A stretch of 64,000 nucleotides of DNA from Leptotrichia sp. oral taxon 498 (GTDB taxonomy: Bacteria > Fusobacteriota > Fusobacteriia > Fusobacteriales > Leptotrichiaceae): the NCBI RefSeq assembly GCF_002240055.1, contig NZ_CP016753.1:558001-622000 (forward strand), read 5' to 3'. This document shows, piece by piece, positions 38,064 through 46,621 of the stretch (its first letter is position 1; every line of letters starts with the position of its first letter). The position numbers were made by a program, and so were the translations under genes. The notes under the pieces were generated by a model. It saw only the letters and a program-made list of their open reading frames with translations. It ran no database searches and was not told the origin of the DNA.

Positions 38064-39560
38064 TTACTTTTTTTGTTTTCTCATTCTTTCGATCTTACTT
38101 TTAATTTCTAATAATTTCTTTTTCTTTTGTAATTCTCTTTCTTTTCTTCTTTTATTTCTTTTTATAAGTCTGACACTTGCTTCTCTTTCTGAAATTAAAT
38201 TTTGATATTCTTTAATCAAATCTTCTAATATAAGAATTTTTCCCATTAAATAATCTTTTCTTTTTACTGATGTCATAGATGTTTTTAAATTTTCTATACT
38301 CAATAAATATATTGGTATTTTTGAGAGATTTTTTATATCATTTATTCTGCTCGAAGTGGAAACTATTACTATTTGTCCATATCTTTTTTCAGTTTTGTTT
38401 ATGCTCTTTTTAAATTCACTCAATTTACAGACTTCCATTATCTCTAAAAATCCTGCCATTTTCTGTATTTCATAAAAAATTTTTGAAACTTTATTTTCTT
38501 CTACATCCATTAAAACTAAAGTTTTTGTTCTTTTTAATTCATCAGGAAACACATATATTTTTTTTATTTTTTTATCTATAAATTCTTGATTATTGTGGTT
38601 TTGTCTCTTTTCTTCAATTTTATAAAGCTCTATTTTAGTTTCTGTTAAATTTCCTTTTAACAAATTCTCTTTGATTTTATTATTTATGTTTTCAACTTCA
38701 GATTTTTCTTTTTTTAAGTTTTTATTCACTTTTTTGTAAAGCTCTTTTATTATTTTGGGATAAAATTTTATATTTTCTTTTTTCAAAATTTTTTCGATCA
38801 TTTCAAAATATTCTTCTTGCATTTGTTCTTCAAAAAAAATTTCTTTTTTTGCTTCGGATTTTTGAATTTTTAAATTTATCAAAAATTTAGTCAATATTTC
38901 ATATTTTTCTTTTGTAGAATTTATACTGGTTTTCTCATCCAAATATGAAAATATTGTTTTTTTTATGTATGTAATATTTTTTATGTCCAACGTCAATTCC
39001 AAATTTTCAAGATAGAAATTTTCTGAATAAATATTATTCTTTTCTCTTCCTAATCTCTTGGACAAAATTTCTCTTAAAAATTGTTCTCTGATTTTATTTA
39101 TTTTATACCCTTTACTCTTAAATAATTCTTTTGTATTTTCAAAATTTTTATATTCCGAATACTTTATTTTATATTTAAATAATACTTTTTGAACATCCCT
39201 TTTTACTTTATTTTTTTCATCTTCTTTTAAATTCATTTTTTTTATAATTCTGTAAATACTTAATTTTTTGTTACTGAAAAGCAGAAATAGTTCGATTAGT
39301 TCTCTTCTATATGTTATTTTTAATTTTTTGTCTTTACTCTCTAATTTAAAAATTTTTGTTGTGTAATTCCCAAAATAATAAATATAATCTTTATTACTGT
39401 AAATACTTTCTTCACCAATACTTTTTAAAATTTCATTGAATTTTATAAGCATATATTTTAACCGATTAAAACCGTATCTTTCTTCAATGTCCTTCCGATT
39501 TATAATTTTAAAATTTATTATTTCTCTCAAAAAATCTTTTTCTTCCAAGTCCAATTTCAT
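38064..39560 (-). CDS. Possible BglG/Mga-like transcriptional regulator
   Basis: 498 residues, very rich in Lys, Ile and Glu. I do not recognise a firm family. The N-terminal 20 residues and the RRELIELFLLFSNKKLSIYRI...VKRDVQKVL region (about 85-135) look like two winged helices. KSKGYKINKIREQFLREIL (about 150-170) resembles the segment after the helices in BglG-type PTS-controlled regulators. Residues about 190-340 could be worn-down PRD domains but carry no clear phosphorylatable His. Residues about 345-440 (KTLVLMDVEENKVSKIF, IVIVSTSSRI) may be an EIIB-like fold without its Cys. The C-terminal 60 residues are a charged coiled coil. It lies just upstream of the rRNA promoter on the same strand, with no clear terminator between. 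Confidence 0.4.
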   Translation of the reverse strand: MKLDLEEKDFLREIINFKIINRKDIEERYGFNRLKYMLIKFNEILKSIGEESIYSNKDYIYYFGNYTTKIFKLESKDKKLKITYRRELIELFLLFSNKKLSIYRIIKKMNLKEDEKNKVKRDVQKVLFKYKIKYSEYKNFENTKELFKSKGYKINKIREQFLREILSKRLGREKNNIYSENFYLENLELTLDIKNITYIKKTIFSYLDEKTSINSTKEKYEILTKFLINLKIQKSEAKKEIFFEEQMQEEYFEMIEKILKKENIKFYPKIIKELYKKVNKNLKKEKSEVENINNKIKENLLKGNLTETKIELYKIEEKRQNHNNQEFIDKKIKKIYVFPDELKRTKTLVLMDVEENKVSKIFYEIQKMAGFLEIMEVCKLSEFKKSINKTEKRYGQIVIVSTSSRINDIKNLSKIPIYLLSIENLKTSMTSVKRKDYLMGKILILEDLIKEYQNLISEREASVRLIKRNKRRKERELQKKKKLLEIKSKIERMRKQKK

Positions 39561-39774
39561 TATTTTGACCCCGTATTTATAATGTTAAAATTATTTTTTA
39601 TGATAACAATTATAAATTTAATTTTTTAGGTACTTTTATATTTTTCAGACTTGTGATTATTACTAATAAAATTAAAGATTTTATATTAAATTAAAATTAA
39701 AATTTTTAATACAGGGATTTTTTTAAATTAATTTAAATGTATTTTTATCACATTTTTTTCTAATTAATTAAATA
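39561..39774. other. AT-rich intergenic stretch
   Basis: About 210 bases upstream of the regulator gene and downstream of the tRNA-Gln terminator. It is very A/T-rich with no gene, RNA fold or repeat that I can support; the promoter of the regulator gene must lie here but no clear -35/-10 pair is seen. Confidence 0.5.
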
Positions 39775-39808
39775 TAATAAAAAAAGAGAAATTAACTCTT
39801 TCTCTTTT
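39775..39808 (-). terminator. Terminator after tRNA-Gln
   Basis: Perfect ten-base arms AAAAGAGAAA (39782-39791) and TTTCTCTTTT (39799-39808), loop of seven, followed on the minus strand by a U-rich run. Confidence 0.8.
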
Positions 39809-39840
39809 AAAAAATATCTATTTATAACTTTTTATTTATT

Positions 39841-39914
39841 TGGCTCGGGAAAATGGATTCGAACCACTACTTTCTGGGTCAGAGCCAGACGTCCTACCAT
39901 TAGACTATTCCCGA
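39841..39914 (-). tRNA. tRNA-Gln (CTG)
   Basis: A 74-base cloverleaf: acceptor TCGGGAA/TTCCCGA, D-stem GTCT/GGAC, anticodon stem TCTGG/CCAGA with loop CTCTGAC (anticodon CTG), T-stem AGTGG/CCATT, discriminator G and encoded CCA. The CTG anticodon reads the CAG codon, which is rare in such AT-rich genes. It is a single-gene unit with its own promoter and terminator. Confidence 0.95.
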
Positions 39915-39930
39915 ATAAAATTACAGATAT

Positions 39931-39959
39931 ATAATAACACTTATTTAAGATTTTTTCAA
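39931..39959 (-). promoter_or_regulatory. Promoter of tRNA-Gln
   Basis: Coding-strand TTGAAA (39959-39954), a 17-base spacer and TATTAT (39936-39931) preceded by TG. It is divergent from the promoter at 39996. Confidence 0.65.
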
Positions 39960-39995
39960 GAATTTTTTTTTAATTTTTGTATTTTTATAAATATC

Positions 39996-40024
39996 TTGAC
40001 AAAAGTATAATTCTATAATAGAAT
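39996..40024 (+). promoter_or_regulatory. Promoter of the parvulin lipoprotein gene
   Basis: TTGACA (39996-40001), a 17-base spacer and TAGAAT (40019-40024). Two TATAAT strings fall inside the spacer but at unsuitable distances. Confidence 0.6.
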
Positions 40025-40086
40025 AAAAGCATATAAAATAAGAAAAAAGATTTACTTAATTGTAATTAAAAATGGAGGACAGTCTA

Positions 40087-40980
40087 ATGAAGAATAAAAT
40101 GAAATTAGTTATAGTTGCAGCGGCAATTTGTGCATTCGCTATATCATGCGGAAATAGCGGAAAAGGTGGAAAAGTCTTATTTGAATCGGATGACAAAAAG
40201 ATAAAAGTGTATGAAAACGAAGTAAACCTTGAGTTAGAAAAATCCTTATTTTCTAGTGGAGTTTCACAAAAAGATTTAACGCCAGATCAAATAACTCAAA
40301 TGAAAAAAAATATTATTCAAAATATTGCTTTAAACAGAGCGTTAGTTTTAAAAGCAAAAGAACAAAAACTGGATAAAGACAAAAAATATACAGAAAGTGA
40401 AGATATTTTAAAAGAACAATCTCTAGCTTCTCTTGCGATAGTAAATGACTTGAATGAAAAAGTAAAAGTGTCTGATTCCGACGCAAAAGCAGCTTATGAT
40501 GCGAATGTTGCAAAATTTCAAAGAGCTGAAGATACTGTAAAATTACAGCTTATCGTATTTAGAGCAAGTGATAAGGCAAAAGCTGATGCAGCTTTGAAAG
40601 AAGTTATGGCAAATCCAGCAGACTTTACTTCTTTTGTTCAAAAATATAACGGTAATTCAGGCACTGGAACCGGGGAAACTCAAGAAATACCAATGTCACA
40701 ATTGGCAAAGAGCTTTGAACCAATCAGTAAAGCTGTGCAATCTGTTTCAAATGGCCAAGTTGTAAATAGTGTAATTCCTGTTGGAGCAAATGAATTATAC
40801 ATTGTAAAAGTATTACAAAAAAACCCTAAGGGACAAATTCCTTTTGAAACAGTTAAAGAAGATATAAAAACTCAAATCAGAACGCAAAAAAGGCAAATGG
40901 AACAGCAAACTTTTATGAAATCGGTAGCGGACGAATTTAAGCTAACTAATATAGCTGATAAAATAAAAGATGTCAAATAA
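40087..40980 (+). CDS. Parvulin-type peptidyl-prolyl isomerase lipoprotein (PrsA/SurA-like)
   Basis: 297 residues from ATG 40087, eight bases after GGAGG; an ATG at 40072 overlaps that site and is not used. Residues 1-21 are a lipoprotein signal ending in AFAISC (Cys21). A helical SurA_N-type chaperone region follows (about 40-130), and then a parvulin domain (about 150-260: VKLQLIVFRA, FTSFVQKYNG, NGQVVNSVIPVGANELYIVKV). Parvulins of this kind help fold exported and outer-membrane proteins. The parvulin core is weakly conserved, so isomerase activity is not certain; the chaperone role is likelier. Being in the periplasm, it could serve the autotransporter at 14959. Confidence 0.8.
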   Translation: MKNKMKLVIVAAAICAFAISCGNSGKGGKVLFESDDKKIKVYENEVNLELEKSLFSSGVSQKDLTPDQITQMKKNIIQNIALNRALVLKAKEQKLDKDKKYTESEDILKEQSLASLAIVNDLNEKVKVSDSDAKAAYDANVAKFQRAEDTVKLQLIVFRASDKAKADAALKEVMANPADFTSFVQKYNGNSGTGTGETQEIPMSQLAKSFEPISKAVQSVSNGQVVNSVIPVGANELYIVKVLQKNPKGQIPFETVKEDIKTQIRTQKRQMEQQTFMKSVADEFKLTNIADKIKDVK

Positions 40981-41012
40981 TTAATATTAACTAAATAATA
41001 ATAAAAAATAGG

Positions 41013-41051
41013 AGCTGTTTGAAATAGAAAGATTTTCTATTTTTGACAGCT
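41013..41051 (+). other. Hairpin between the parvulin gene and the next gene
   Basis: Arms 41013-41030 and 41034-41051: AGCTGT/ACAGCT, a 3x3 internal loop, and AAATAGAAA/TTTCTATTT with a three-base loop. No U-run follows, so it is more likely an mRNA stability or translation element than a full terminator. The next gene starts 21 bases later. Confidence 0.5.
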
Positions 41052-41071
41052 TATTTAATAAGGAGAAATTT

Positions 41072-42535
41072 ATGAGATTTTTAAAATTTATACTCGTTTT
41101 ATTTTTACTAGTTCTATTTTTTTTGCTTGGCGGAGTAATTTTTTCAAATAATATTATTTCGTATATGACTAAAACAAAAAATTCAGAATTTCAAAATGTG
41201 AAATTTTCTTTTAAAAATAAAGAGATGACTTTTGACAATTTTGCAGTAAATGGAAAAAATTTGGGAAAAGGTAGAGCTACTGTCATCCCAACTCGAAGTG
41301 GTCTATTTAAAATGATTCCTTCTGTGAAATTGGCAAATCTTAAATTGGAAGAAGTTAATTTGGAGAAAATATATAGCGAAAAAGATGGAAAAATTGACAA
41401 TTTTGTTGAAAAACTGGAAGTGCCAGTAAATTCTAACAAAGAAACTAAGTCAACGGACGAGTTTGTTAGCCAGACAACACTGAATACTCAAGTTTTAACA
41501 AATAACATTGACGATTTTATTTATAATAAAATAAGAGAAAATATAATAAAAACAAATGTTCTAAAAAATGACTACAATACTTCCCAAGATTTGAAAACTA
41601 AAGCTCAAAAGATTTTGGATTTGAACAGTGAACTTGATCCGCTTGTAAAATCAATTAATGAACAGAAGGAAGATGCAGAAAAGACTGTTTCAAAAATTGA
41701 AGATGAAAGAAATCTTATGCTAGAAAATGTTTCAAATGAACTTGAAAAACTGGAAAAAGAAATTTCTCTAAATGATGTCAATAAAATGAATAATAATAAT
41801 ATTCAAAATATGAATTTATATATTTTTATGGACAAAGGAAAAGTAATTAGCGATACATTAAATAGATCTTTTAAAATTGTAAATTTAGTAAAAGAAATTG
41901 AAAAATTAAAACTTTCTATTAGCAACATCAATATAAATAATGGAGAAGTTGTGATAAACGATTTAAAAAATCCACAAAATTTAAACGGATATATTTCTCA
42001 AAATAATTTAAAAGCGTTGATAAATAAAAAAGATGGAGATTATCAAATTTCTTCCCATGAAAATGATTTGTTGATAAAAACATTGTATTCGGATAAAAAA
42101 ATAGATCTTATAATTGAATATTTGAAAAATAATTTAATTCCTGGAAAAGCGATAAAATTGGTTTCTGAAGTTGTATCAGAAAATAATAGTTTTAAAAACT
42201 TGAATAACACGGTTTTAACAGATGAAGAAAAACAACTTCTAATGCAAAAAATGGAAAGTTTAAAAACTAATGACTATAACCAATTGATGACAAAATATGC
42301 GGAACAGACAAAAACGATTGAAAGCCTTATTGAAAATGTGAATGTTAAAATTAGCAAACTTGATGCGCTAAAAAAAGATTTGTTGTCACTTGATAAAGTT
42401 GTAACATTGGAACCACAAAATAATGAGCAAAATAAAAATAATAGTTTACCAAATTCAGAAAATATTAATAACCAAGCAAACGAAAATAATCAAACAGACA
42501 AAAAAAATAATTTGAATTCGCAAATTCAAAATTAA
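41072..42535 (+). CDS. Membrane-anchored periplasmic coiled-coil protein of unknown function
   Basis: 487 residues. I do not recognise the family. Residues 4-28 are a strong membrane anchor (FILVLFLLVLFFLLGGVIF) without a lipobox. Residues 35-115 contain beta-rich sequence like AsmA/DUF748-type lipid-bridge proteins (FSFKNKEMTFDNFAVNGKNLG, PSVKLANLKLEEVNLEKIY). Two long helical stretches follow (about 150-240 and 375-440), and the last 40 residues are almost only Asn, Gln and Lys. The gene is in line with the parvulin gene, 91 bases away, and ends at a terminator. A role at the envelope is inferred from the anchor and the neighbour only. Confidence 0.7.
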   Translation: MRFLKFILVLFLLVLFFLLGGVIFSNNIISYMTKTKNSEFQNVKFSFKNKEMTFDNFAVNGKNLGKGRATVIPTRSGLFKMIPSVKLANLKLEEVNLEKIYSEKDGKIDNFVEKLEVPVNSNKETKSTDEFVSQTTLNTQVLTNNIDDFIYNKIRENIIKTNVLKNDYNTSQDLKTKAQKILDLNSELDPLVKSINEQKEDAEKTVSKIEDERNLMLENVSNELEKLEKEISLNDVNKMNNNNIQNMNLYIFMDKGKVISDTLNRSFKIVNLVKEIEKLKLSISNININNGEVVINDLKNPQNLNGYISQNNLKALINKKDGDYQISSHENDLLIKTLYSDKKIDLIIEYLKNNLIPGKAIKLVSEVVSENNSFKNLNNTVLTDEEKQLLMQKMESLKTNDYNQLMTKYAEQTKTIESLIENVNVKISKLDALKKDLLSLDKVVTLEPQNNEQNKNNSLPNSENINNQANENNQTDKKNNLNSQIQN

Positions 42536-42546
42536 ATTATATAAAT

Positions 42547-42585
42547 AAAAATAGGAAAATTTTTTTATTTCCTATTTTTTTATTT
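42547..42585. terminator. Bidirectional terminator between the coiled-coil gene and ubiB
   Basis: Arms AAAAATAGGAAA (42547-42558) and TTTCCTATTTTT (42568-42579) with a T-run on the right and an A-run on the left, between convergent genes. Confidence 0.8.
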
Positions 42586-42595
42586 TATAAAATTT

Positions 42596-44227
42596 TTATT
42601 TTCTTTTTTTTATTATCTCATTAATTCCCAGAATTGCTGAAATTACATAGCCTAAAAAACCAAGTGCTGGAATTCCATTTATTTTTGGCGGAACATTTGA
42701 CAATACCAATATTGACGAAGCGATGAGCAATGCCGCAATAATTATTGCAGTCACAAGCCTATCCAGTGTCTTTTGCAGCTCTTTAAATCCGATGACTTCG
42801 TGTTTATGCTTTAATTCGCCGTTTAAAAGTTTTTGAGATATACTTTTTAAATCTTCAGGAAGTGAGAGCCAACTTTCAGATATTTGAGAAAATCTTTGGC
42901 TGCCTTTTTCAAAAACATAAATTGGATTCAATCTTTTTTTTGAAATTTCATCGGCATAAGGTTTCATAACTTCTGTTATATTAAGAGATGGATCCAGATA
43001 TCTTCCTATTCCTTCAATTTGTCCAATCCCTTTTGCCAAAAGATAAATATCTTCAGGAAGTGTGATTTGATTTTTTCCTAAAATAATTCTTATTTTTTCA
43101 AAAATATTTCCCAAGCTAATCTCATTTAATGAATTTCCATCGACCATATACACAATCTCTGTCAATTCCCGCTCAAGACTTTTTTCATCAGGAACATTGT
43201 AAATAACCGAAAGCTCTCTAATTTTTTCTATCGCCTTTTTTATATTTTTTTGTATAAAATATAGCAAAAGACTTTCCAAAAGTTCCTTATCTTGCGGATA
43301 AAGGCTTCCCATCGCTCCAAAATCAATAAATACAATTTTTCCATCTTCCATCATCAAAATATTTCCAGGATGCGGGTCAGCGTGAAAAAATCCATATTTT
43401 AAAACTTGTTTAATATACAAATCTAATCCTGCTCTTGCTATTTCCTGAGGCAAAAATCCATATTTTTCAATTTTTTCCTTGTCTGTAATTTTAAATCCGT
43501 CAATAAATTCCATACAGAGAATGTTGTCGTTTGAAAGTTCTCTAAAAGTTATTGGTACATGAATTCTTTCATCATTTTTAAAATTATTTGCAAAGCGCTC
43601 CATATTGTTTAATTCATTTCTGAACGAGAGCTCTTTTGTGATAGAATTTGCAAAAGTATTTATTATGTATGATAAATTCATCTTTTTTATTTCTTCATTT
43701 GTTTTTTCAAGATACGCCGCTAAATCTTTCATCACAAGCAAATCTGCTGCCACAATTTCTTTTATATTTTCCCTTCTAACTTTTAGAACAATTTTACTTC
43801 CATCTTTTAATTTTCCTTTAAAAACTTGTGCCATCGAAGCAGAGGCTATTGGATTTTCTTCAATTTCTTCAAAATGCTGAAGCGGATCAATATTTAATTC
43901 TTTTTTTATTTTTTCATAAATATCTATTTTTTCCGGCTCAACTTTATCCTGAAGTTTTTGGAACTCCACGATTAATTCTTCTGAAAAAATGTCCGTTCTA
44001 TTGCTGCACATCTGACCCAATTTGACATAAGTCGGTCCTAATTCTTCCATCGCAATTCTAATTCTTTCAGGAAATGAAGTTGCCTTTATATTCTCAATCC
44101 TCTTGCTTTTTTGTTTAATTCTATTCGGAATAAATTTTTCAATTCCGCTGCGGTCAAAAAGTTCTTCAAATCCATATTTAAAGAGAACTTCTGATAATTT
44201 TGCCATTCTTTTAAATTTTTGTACCAT
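42596..44227 (-). CDS. ubiB: UbiB/ABC1/AarF family atypical kinase
   Basis: 543 residues. The family mark KLGQ lies in TYVKLGQMCSNRTDIF; then the Ala-rich loop SASMAQVFKG replaces the usual Gly-rich loop, VLKVRRENI has the Lys, FHADPHPGNI is the catalytic loop and VFIDFGAMG holds the metal Asp. Two C-terminal membrane helices lie at about residues 497-536. UbiB proteins promote movement or synthesis of isoprenoid quinones and can hydrolyse ATP; the exact step is unresolved in the family. No quinone-synthesis genes lie nearby, and a strict fermenter may lack quinones, so another lipid may be the client. A heptanucleotide repeat lies before its start. Confidence 0.88.
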   Translation of the reverse strand: MVQKFKRMAKLSEVLFKYGFEELFDRSGIEKFIPNRIKQKSKRIENIKATSFPERIRIAMEELGPTYVKLGQMCSNRTDIFSEELIVEFQKLQDKVEPEKIDIYEKIKKELNIDPLQHFEEIEENPIASASMAQVFKGKLKDGSKIVLKVRRENIKEIVAADLLVMKDLAAYLEKTNEEIKKMNLSYIINTFANSITKELSFRNELNNMERFANNFKNDERIHVPITFRELSNDNILCMEFIDGFKITDKEKIEKYGFLPQEIARAGLDLYIKQVLKYGFFHADPHPGNILMMEDGKIVFIDFGAMGSLYPQDKELLESLLLYFIQKNIKKAIEKIRELSVIYNVPDEKSLERELTEIVYMVDGNSLNEISLGNIFEKIRIILGKNQITLPEDIYLLAKGIGQIEGIGRYLDPSLNITEVMKPYADEISKKRLNPIYVFEKGSQRFSQISESWLSLPEDLKSISQKLLNGELKHKHEVIGFKELQKTLDRLVTAIIIAALLIASSILVLSNVPPKINGIPALGFLGYVISAILGINEIIKKRK

Positions 44228-44273
44228 TTTTTCCTCTTTCTTTTTTTTATTTTTGGTTTTTTTGTTTTTTCTT

Positions 44274-44329
44274 CTTTACTCTTTACTCTTTATTCTTTAT
44301 TTTTTATTCTTTATTCCCCATTCTTTATT
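44274..44329. repeat. CTTTAYT heptanucleotide repeat before ubiB
   Basis: Four tandem units (CTTTACT twice, CTTTATT twice, 44274-44301) and two more CTTTATT copies at 44309-44315 and 44323-44329. On the ubiB strand it reads as purine-rich (A/G)RTAAAG. It lies 47-100 bases upstream of the ubiB ATG, in the promoter/leader region. Confidence 0.75.
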
Positions 44330-44417
44330 TTTACTTTTTTTTTATTCTTTATGTCTACTTTCATTATATCAGTAAATTTCTATTTTTTCTACTAAATTAG
44401 AAAATAAAAGATTAGAA

Positions 44418-44467
44418 AATAAAAAAAATAGCGATAAAATTTAAACTCTTAAATTTTCACTATTTTT
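44418..44467 (-). terminator. Terminator after the capA-like gene
   Basis: Coding-strand arms AAAAATAGTGAAAATTTAA and TTTAAATTTTATCGCTATTT (with one mismatch region) followed by a U-run. It closes the gene ending at 44489. Confidence 0.75.
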
Positions 44468-44488
44468 CAAAAAATATTTAAAAATATT

Positions 44489-45577
44489 TTATTTTTTATT
44501 AATCTCTCCAGTTTCCAAAATTTCAAGATTATTTCCTTCAGGAAAATCAGCTTTGCTTAAATTAATAATTTTTTTAGCGGCTAAATTTCTTGTGTCCAAC
44601 ATCACTTTAGAAACTCCGCTTTCCTGTTTTATAGATATAATTTTTCCATTGATAAAATTTCCGTTTTTATCAATATTTATTTTAAAAATTGGAGCAATTC
44701 CACTTATTCCAGATAAACTTATATTTCCAAAAGTAGCAAAATTTCCAGCGCTATATGAAATAAATTTATTTTTATAAAGTTCTATCGCACGAGTTATGTG
44801 CGGACCTTGTCCAAAAACGATATCAGCACCTGAATCTACAGCATTTCTAGCAAATTTAAATACATTTCCCCGATTTTCGCCGTGAAAAATCTCATTATTT
44901 CGAGTTATATGTTCATGTTCCTTTCCTTCAGCTCCACCGTGAAAAAATACAACTACAATATCAGACTTCTCTTTTACAGATTTTATAAGATTTGAAGCAT
45001 ATTCATAATCATTTATATCAACAGTTTTAGAATTTGGCGCAAATGATACAAATCCATATTTTATACCATCTTTTTCTAATATTGAATATTCCGCTTTTTC
45101 TTTGATTCCTGAATATTTAATTCCCAATGAATTAAGATTTTCCATTGTCTGCAAAATTCCAACTTCGCCAAAATCGTTGCTGTGATTATTTGCCAAGCTC
45201 AAATAGTCAAAACCAGCGTTTTTTAAATACTTGCCATATTTTGAAGGCATTCTAAAGACATAACAAACTGATGGATTCTCACATTTTTTTGGATCTCCTC
45301 CCTTGTCAAACAATGTTCCTTCCAAATTTCCAGCCGTTATATCGGCATTTTGTAAAATACTTTCAACATTTTGTAAAATATTCGTATTTGGCAGCAAATC
45401 TTCGCTTGGATAATTACTTCCCAGCATGATGTCTCCGACACCAATAATTGAAATTTCTTTTTTATCTTTAATTTTTTCATTATTTCCATTTTTTGAATCT
45501 TTTTTTTCAAATTTGCTGCAACTAAAACTAAAAATTAAAAATAAAATTAATAAAAAGTATTCTTTTATATTTTTCAA
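44489..45577 (-). CDS. CapA-family lipoprotein (poly-gamma-glutamate synthesis protein-like)
   Basis: 362 residues from TTG 45577, which follows GGAGG by five bases. Signal peptide with lipobox FSFSC (Cys20). The metallophosphatase-like CapA domain follows: ISIIGVGDIMLGSNY, TAGNLEGTLFDKG, YLSLANNHSNDFGEVG, VVVFFHGGAEGKEHEH and DIVFGQGPHITRAIELYK. CapA/PgsA proteins act in poly-gamma-glutamate capsule assembly; single CapA-domain proteins occur widely in anaerobes without the other pgs genes, and that is so here. Metal-dependent hydrolysis of a cell-envelope molecule is a reasonable but unproved role. Confidence 0.82.
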   Translation of the reverse strand: MKNIKEYFLLILFLIFSFSCSKFEKKDSKNGNNEKIKDKKEISIIGVGDIMLGSNYPSEDLLPNTNILQNVESILQNADITAGNLEGTLFDKGGDPKKCENPSVCYVFRMPSKYGKYLKNAGFDYLSLANNHSNDFGEVGILQTMENLNSLGIKYSGIKEKAEYSILEKDGIKYGFVSFAPNSKTVDINDYEYASNLIKSVKEKSDIVVVFFHGGAEGKEHEHITRNNEIFHGENRGNVFKFARNAVDSGADIVFGQGPHITRAIELYKNKFISYSAGNFATFGNISLSGISGIAPIFKINIDKNGNFINGKIISIKQESGVSKVMLDTRNLAAKKIINLSKADFPEGNNLEILETGEINKK

Positions 45578-45765
45578 TTTTCCTCCAAATTTTTAATAAT
45601 TTTTTGTGCTTTTAATTTAAAATTATATCACAATTTTTTAGATTTGTAACAAAAAAAAGAAAAATTTAAATAAAAATTTTTATTGATTTTTTTAACTTTA
45701 ATATTTTATTTATCAAAAATTTACTTTGATTTTTTTTAATAAAAAATTAAAATTTATAACAAATA

Positions 45766-45794
45766 TTTACTATTATTAGAAAAAATGATATACT
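45766..45794 (+). promoter_or_regulatory. Promoter of the phn transporter genes
   Basis: TTTACT (45766-45771), a 17-base spacer and TATACT (45789-45794). Transcription would begin about 60 bases before phnC. The rest of the gap (45578-45765) is AT-rich with nothing else that I can support. Confidence 0.5.
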
Positions 45795-45862
45795 GATATT
45801 AACTTAACTCTTTTAAAAATATATTTAAAAAGTTATTAATTATATTTTGGGAAAGGAAATTT

Positions 45863-46612
45863 ATGTTACTTAGTATAAAAAATATTTCAAAAAGATATAA
45901 AAATGGGATAGACGCTTTGAGTGATGTCTCTTTAGATGTGGAAAAAGGAGAGTTTATTTCAATAATCGGACCATCTGGTTCTGGAAAATCAACCTTACTT
46001 AGAAGCATCAACAAAATGATTGATGTCACTTCTGGTTCCATTTATTTTGAAAATCACGATATTACAAATATGAAAAAAAAAGAAATCAAAAATATCCGCA
46101 GAGAAATGGGAATGATTTTTCAAAATTATAATTTGGTGGAACGGCTTACGGCTATTGAGAACGTACTTCATGGTCAGCTCGGCTACAAATCCACATTTTC
46201 TTCCATTCTTGGAATTTACACAAAAGAAGAAAAAAAAGAAGCCTTTAATTTATTAGAAAAAGTTAATATGACTAAATATGCTTATCAAAAGTGTAGCGAA
46301 TTATCTGGTGGGCAGAAACAGAGAATTGGAATTGCCAGAGCAATTATGCAAAATCCAAAACTGCTTTTATGCGACGAGCCAATCGCTTCTCTTGATCCAA
46401 AATCTTCAGAAAATATAATGGACTATTTGAAAAAAATTGTTACAGAAATGAAAATTACTTGTATAATAAATCTTCACCAAGTCGACATTGCAAAAAAATA
46501 TTCAACTCGGATTGTTGCACTTAACAAGGGGAAAAAAGTTTTTGACGGCAAAGTTGAAAATTTGACGAATAAAATTATTGAAGATGTTTATAAAAACGAA
46601 GAGAATGAGTAG
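45863..46612 (+). CDS. phnC: Phosphonate-type ABC transporter ATP-binding protein
   Basis: 249 residues. Walker A GPSGSGKST (36-44), Q-loop FQNYNLVERLTAIENVLHGQLGY, signature LSGGQKQR, Walker B LLLCDEPIASLDP and the switch His in INLHQVDIA. The QLGY and NLV(E/D)R strings are marks of the PhnC group. It energises uptake through the two PhnE permeases encoded next. The group also includes transporters for phosphite, so the substrate is open. It ends 9 bases before phnE1. Confidence 0.9.
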   Translation: MLLSIKNISKRYKNGIDALSDVSLDVEKGEFISIIGPSGSGKSTLLRSINKMIDVTSGSIYFENHDITNMKKKEIKNIRREMGMIFQNYNLVERLTAIENVLHGQLGYKSTFSSILGIYTKEEKKEAFNLLEKVNMTKYAYQKCSELSGGQKQRIGIARAIMQNPKLLLCDEPIASLDPKSSENIMDYLKKIVTEMKITCIINLHQVDIAKKYSTRIVALNKGKKVFDGKVENLTNKIIEDVYKNEENE

Positions 46613-46621
46613 GAGGATTTT

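Noticed and set aside
45578-45765. A lost phnD remnant before phnC
   Set aside because: Translation of all frames gives only short A/T-driven peptides with no resemblance to a binding protein.
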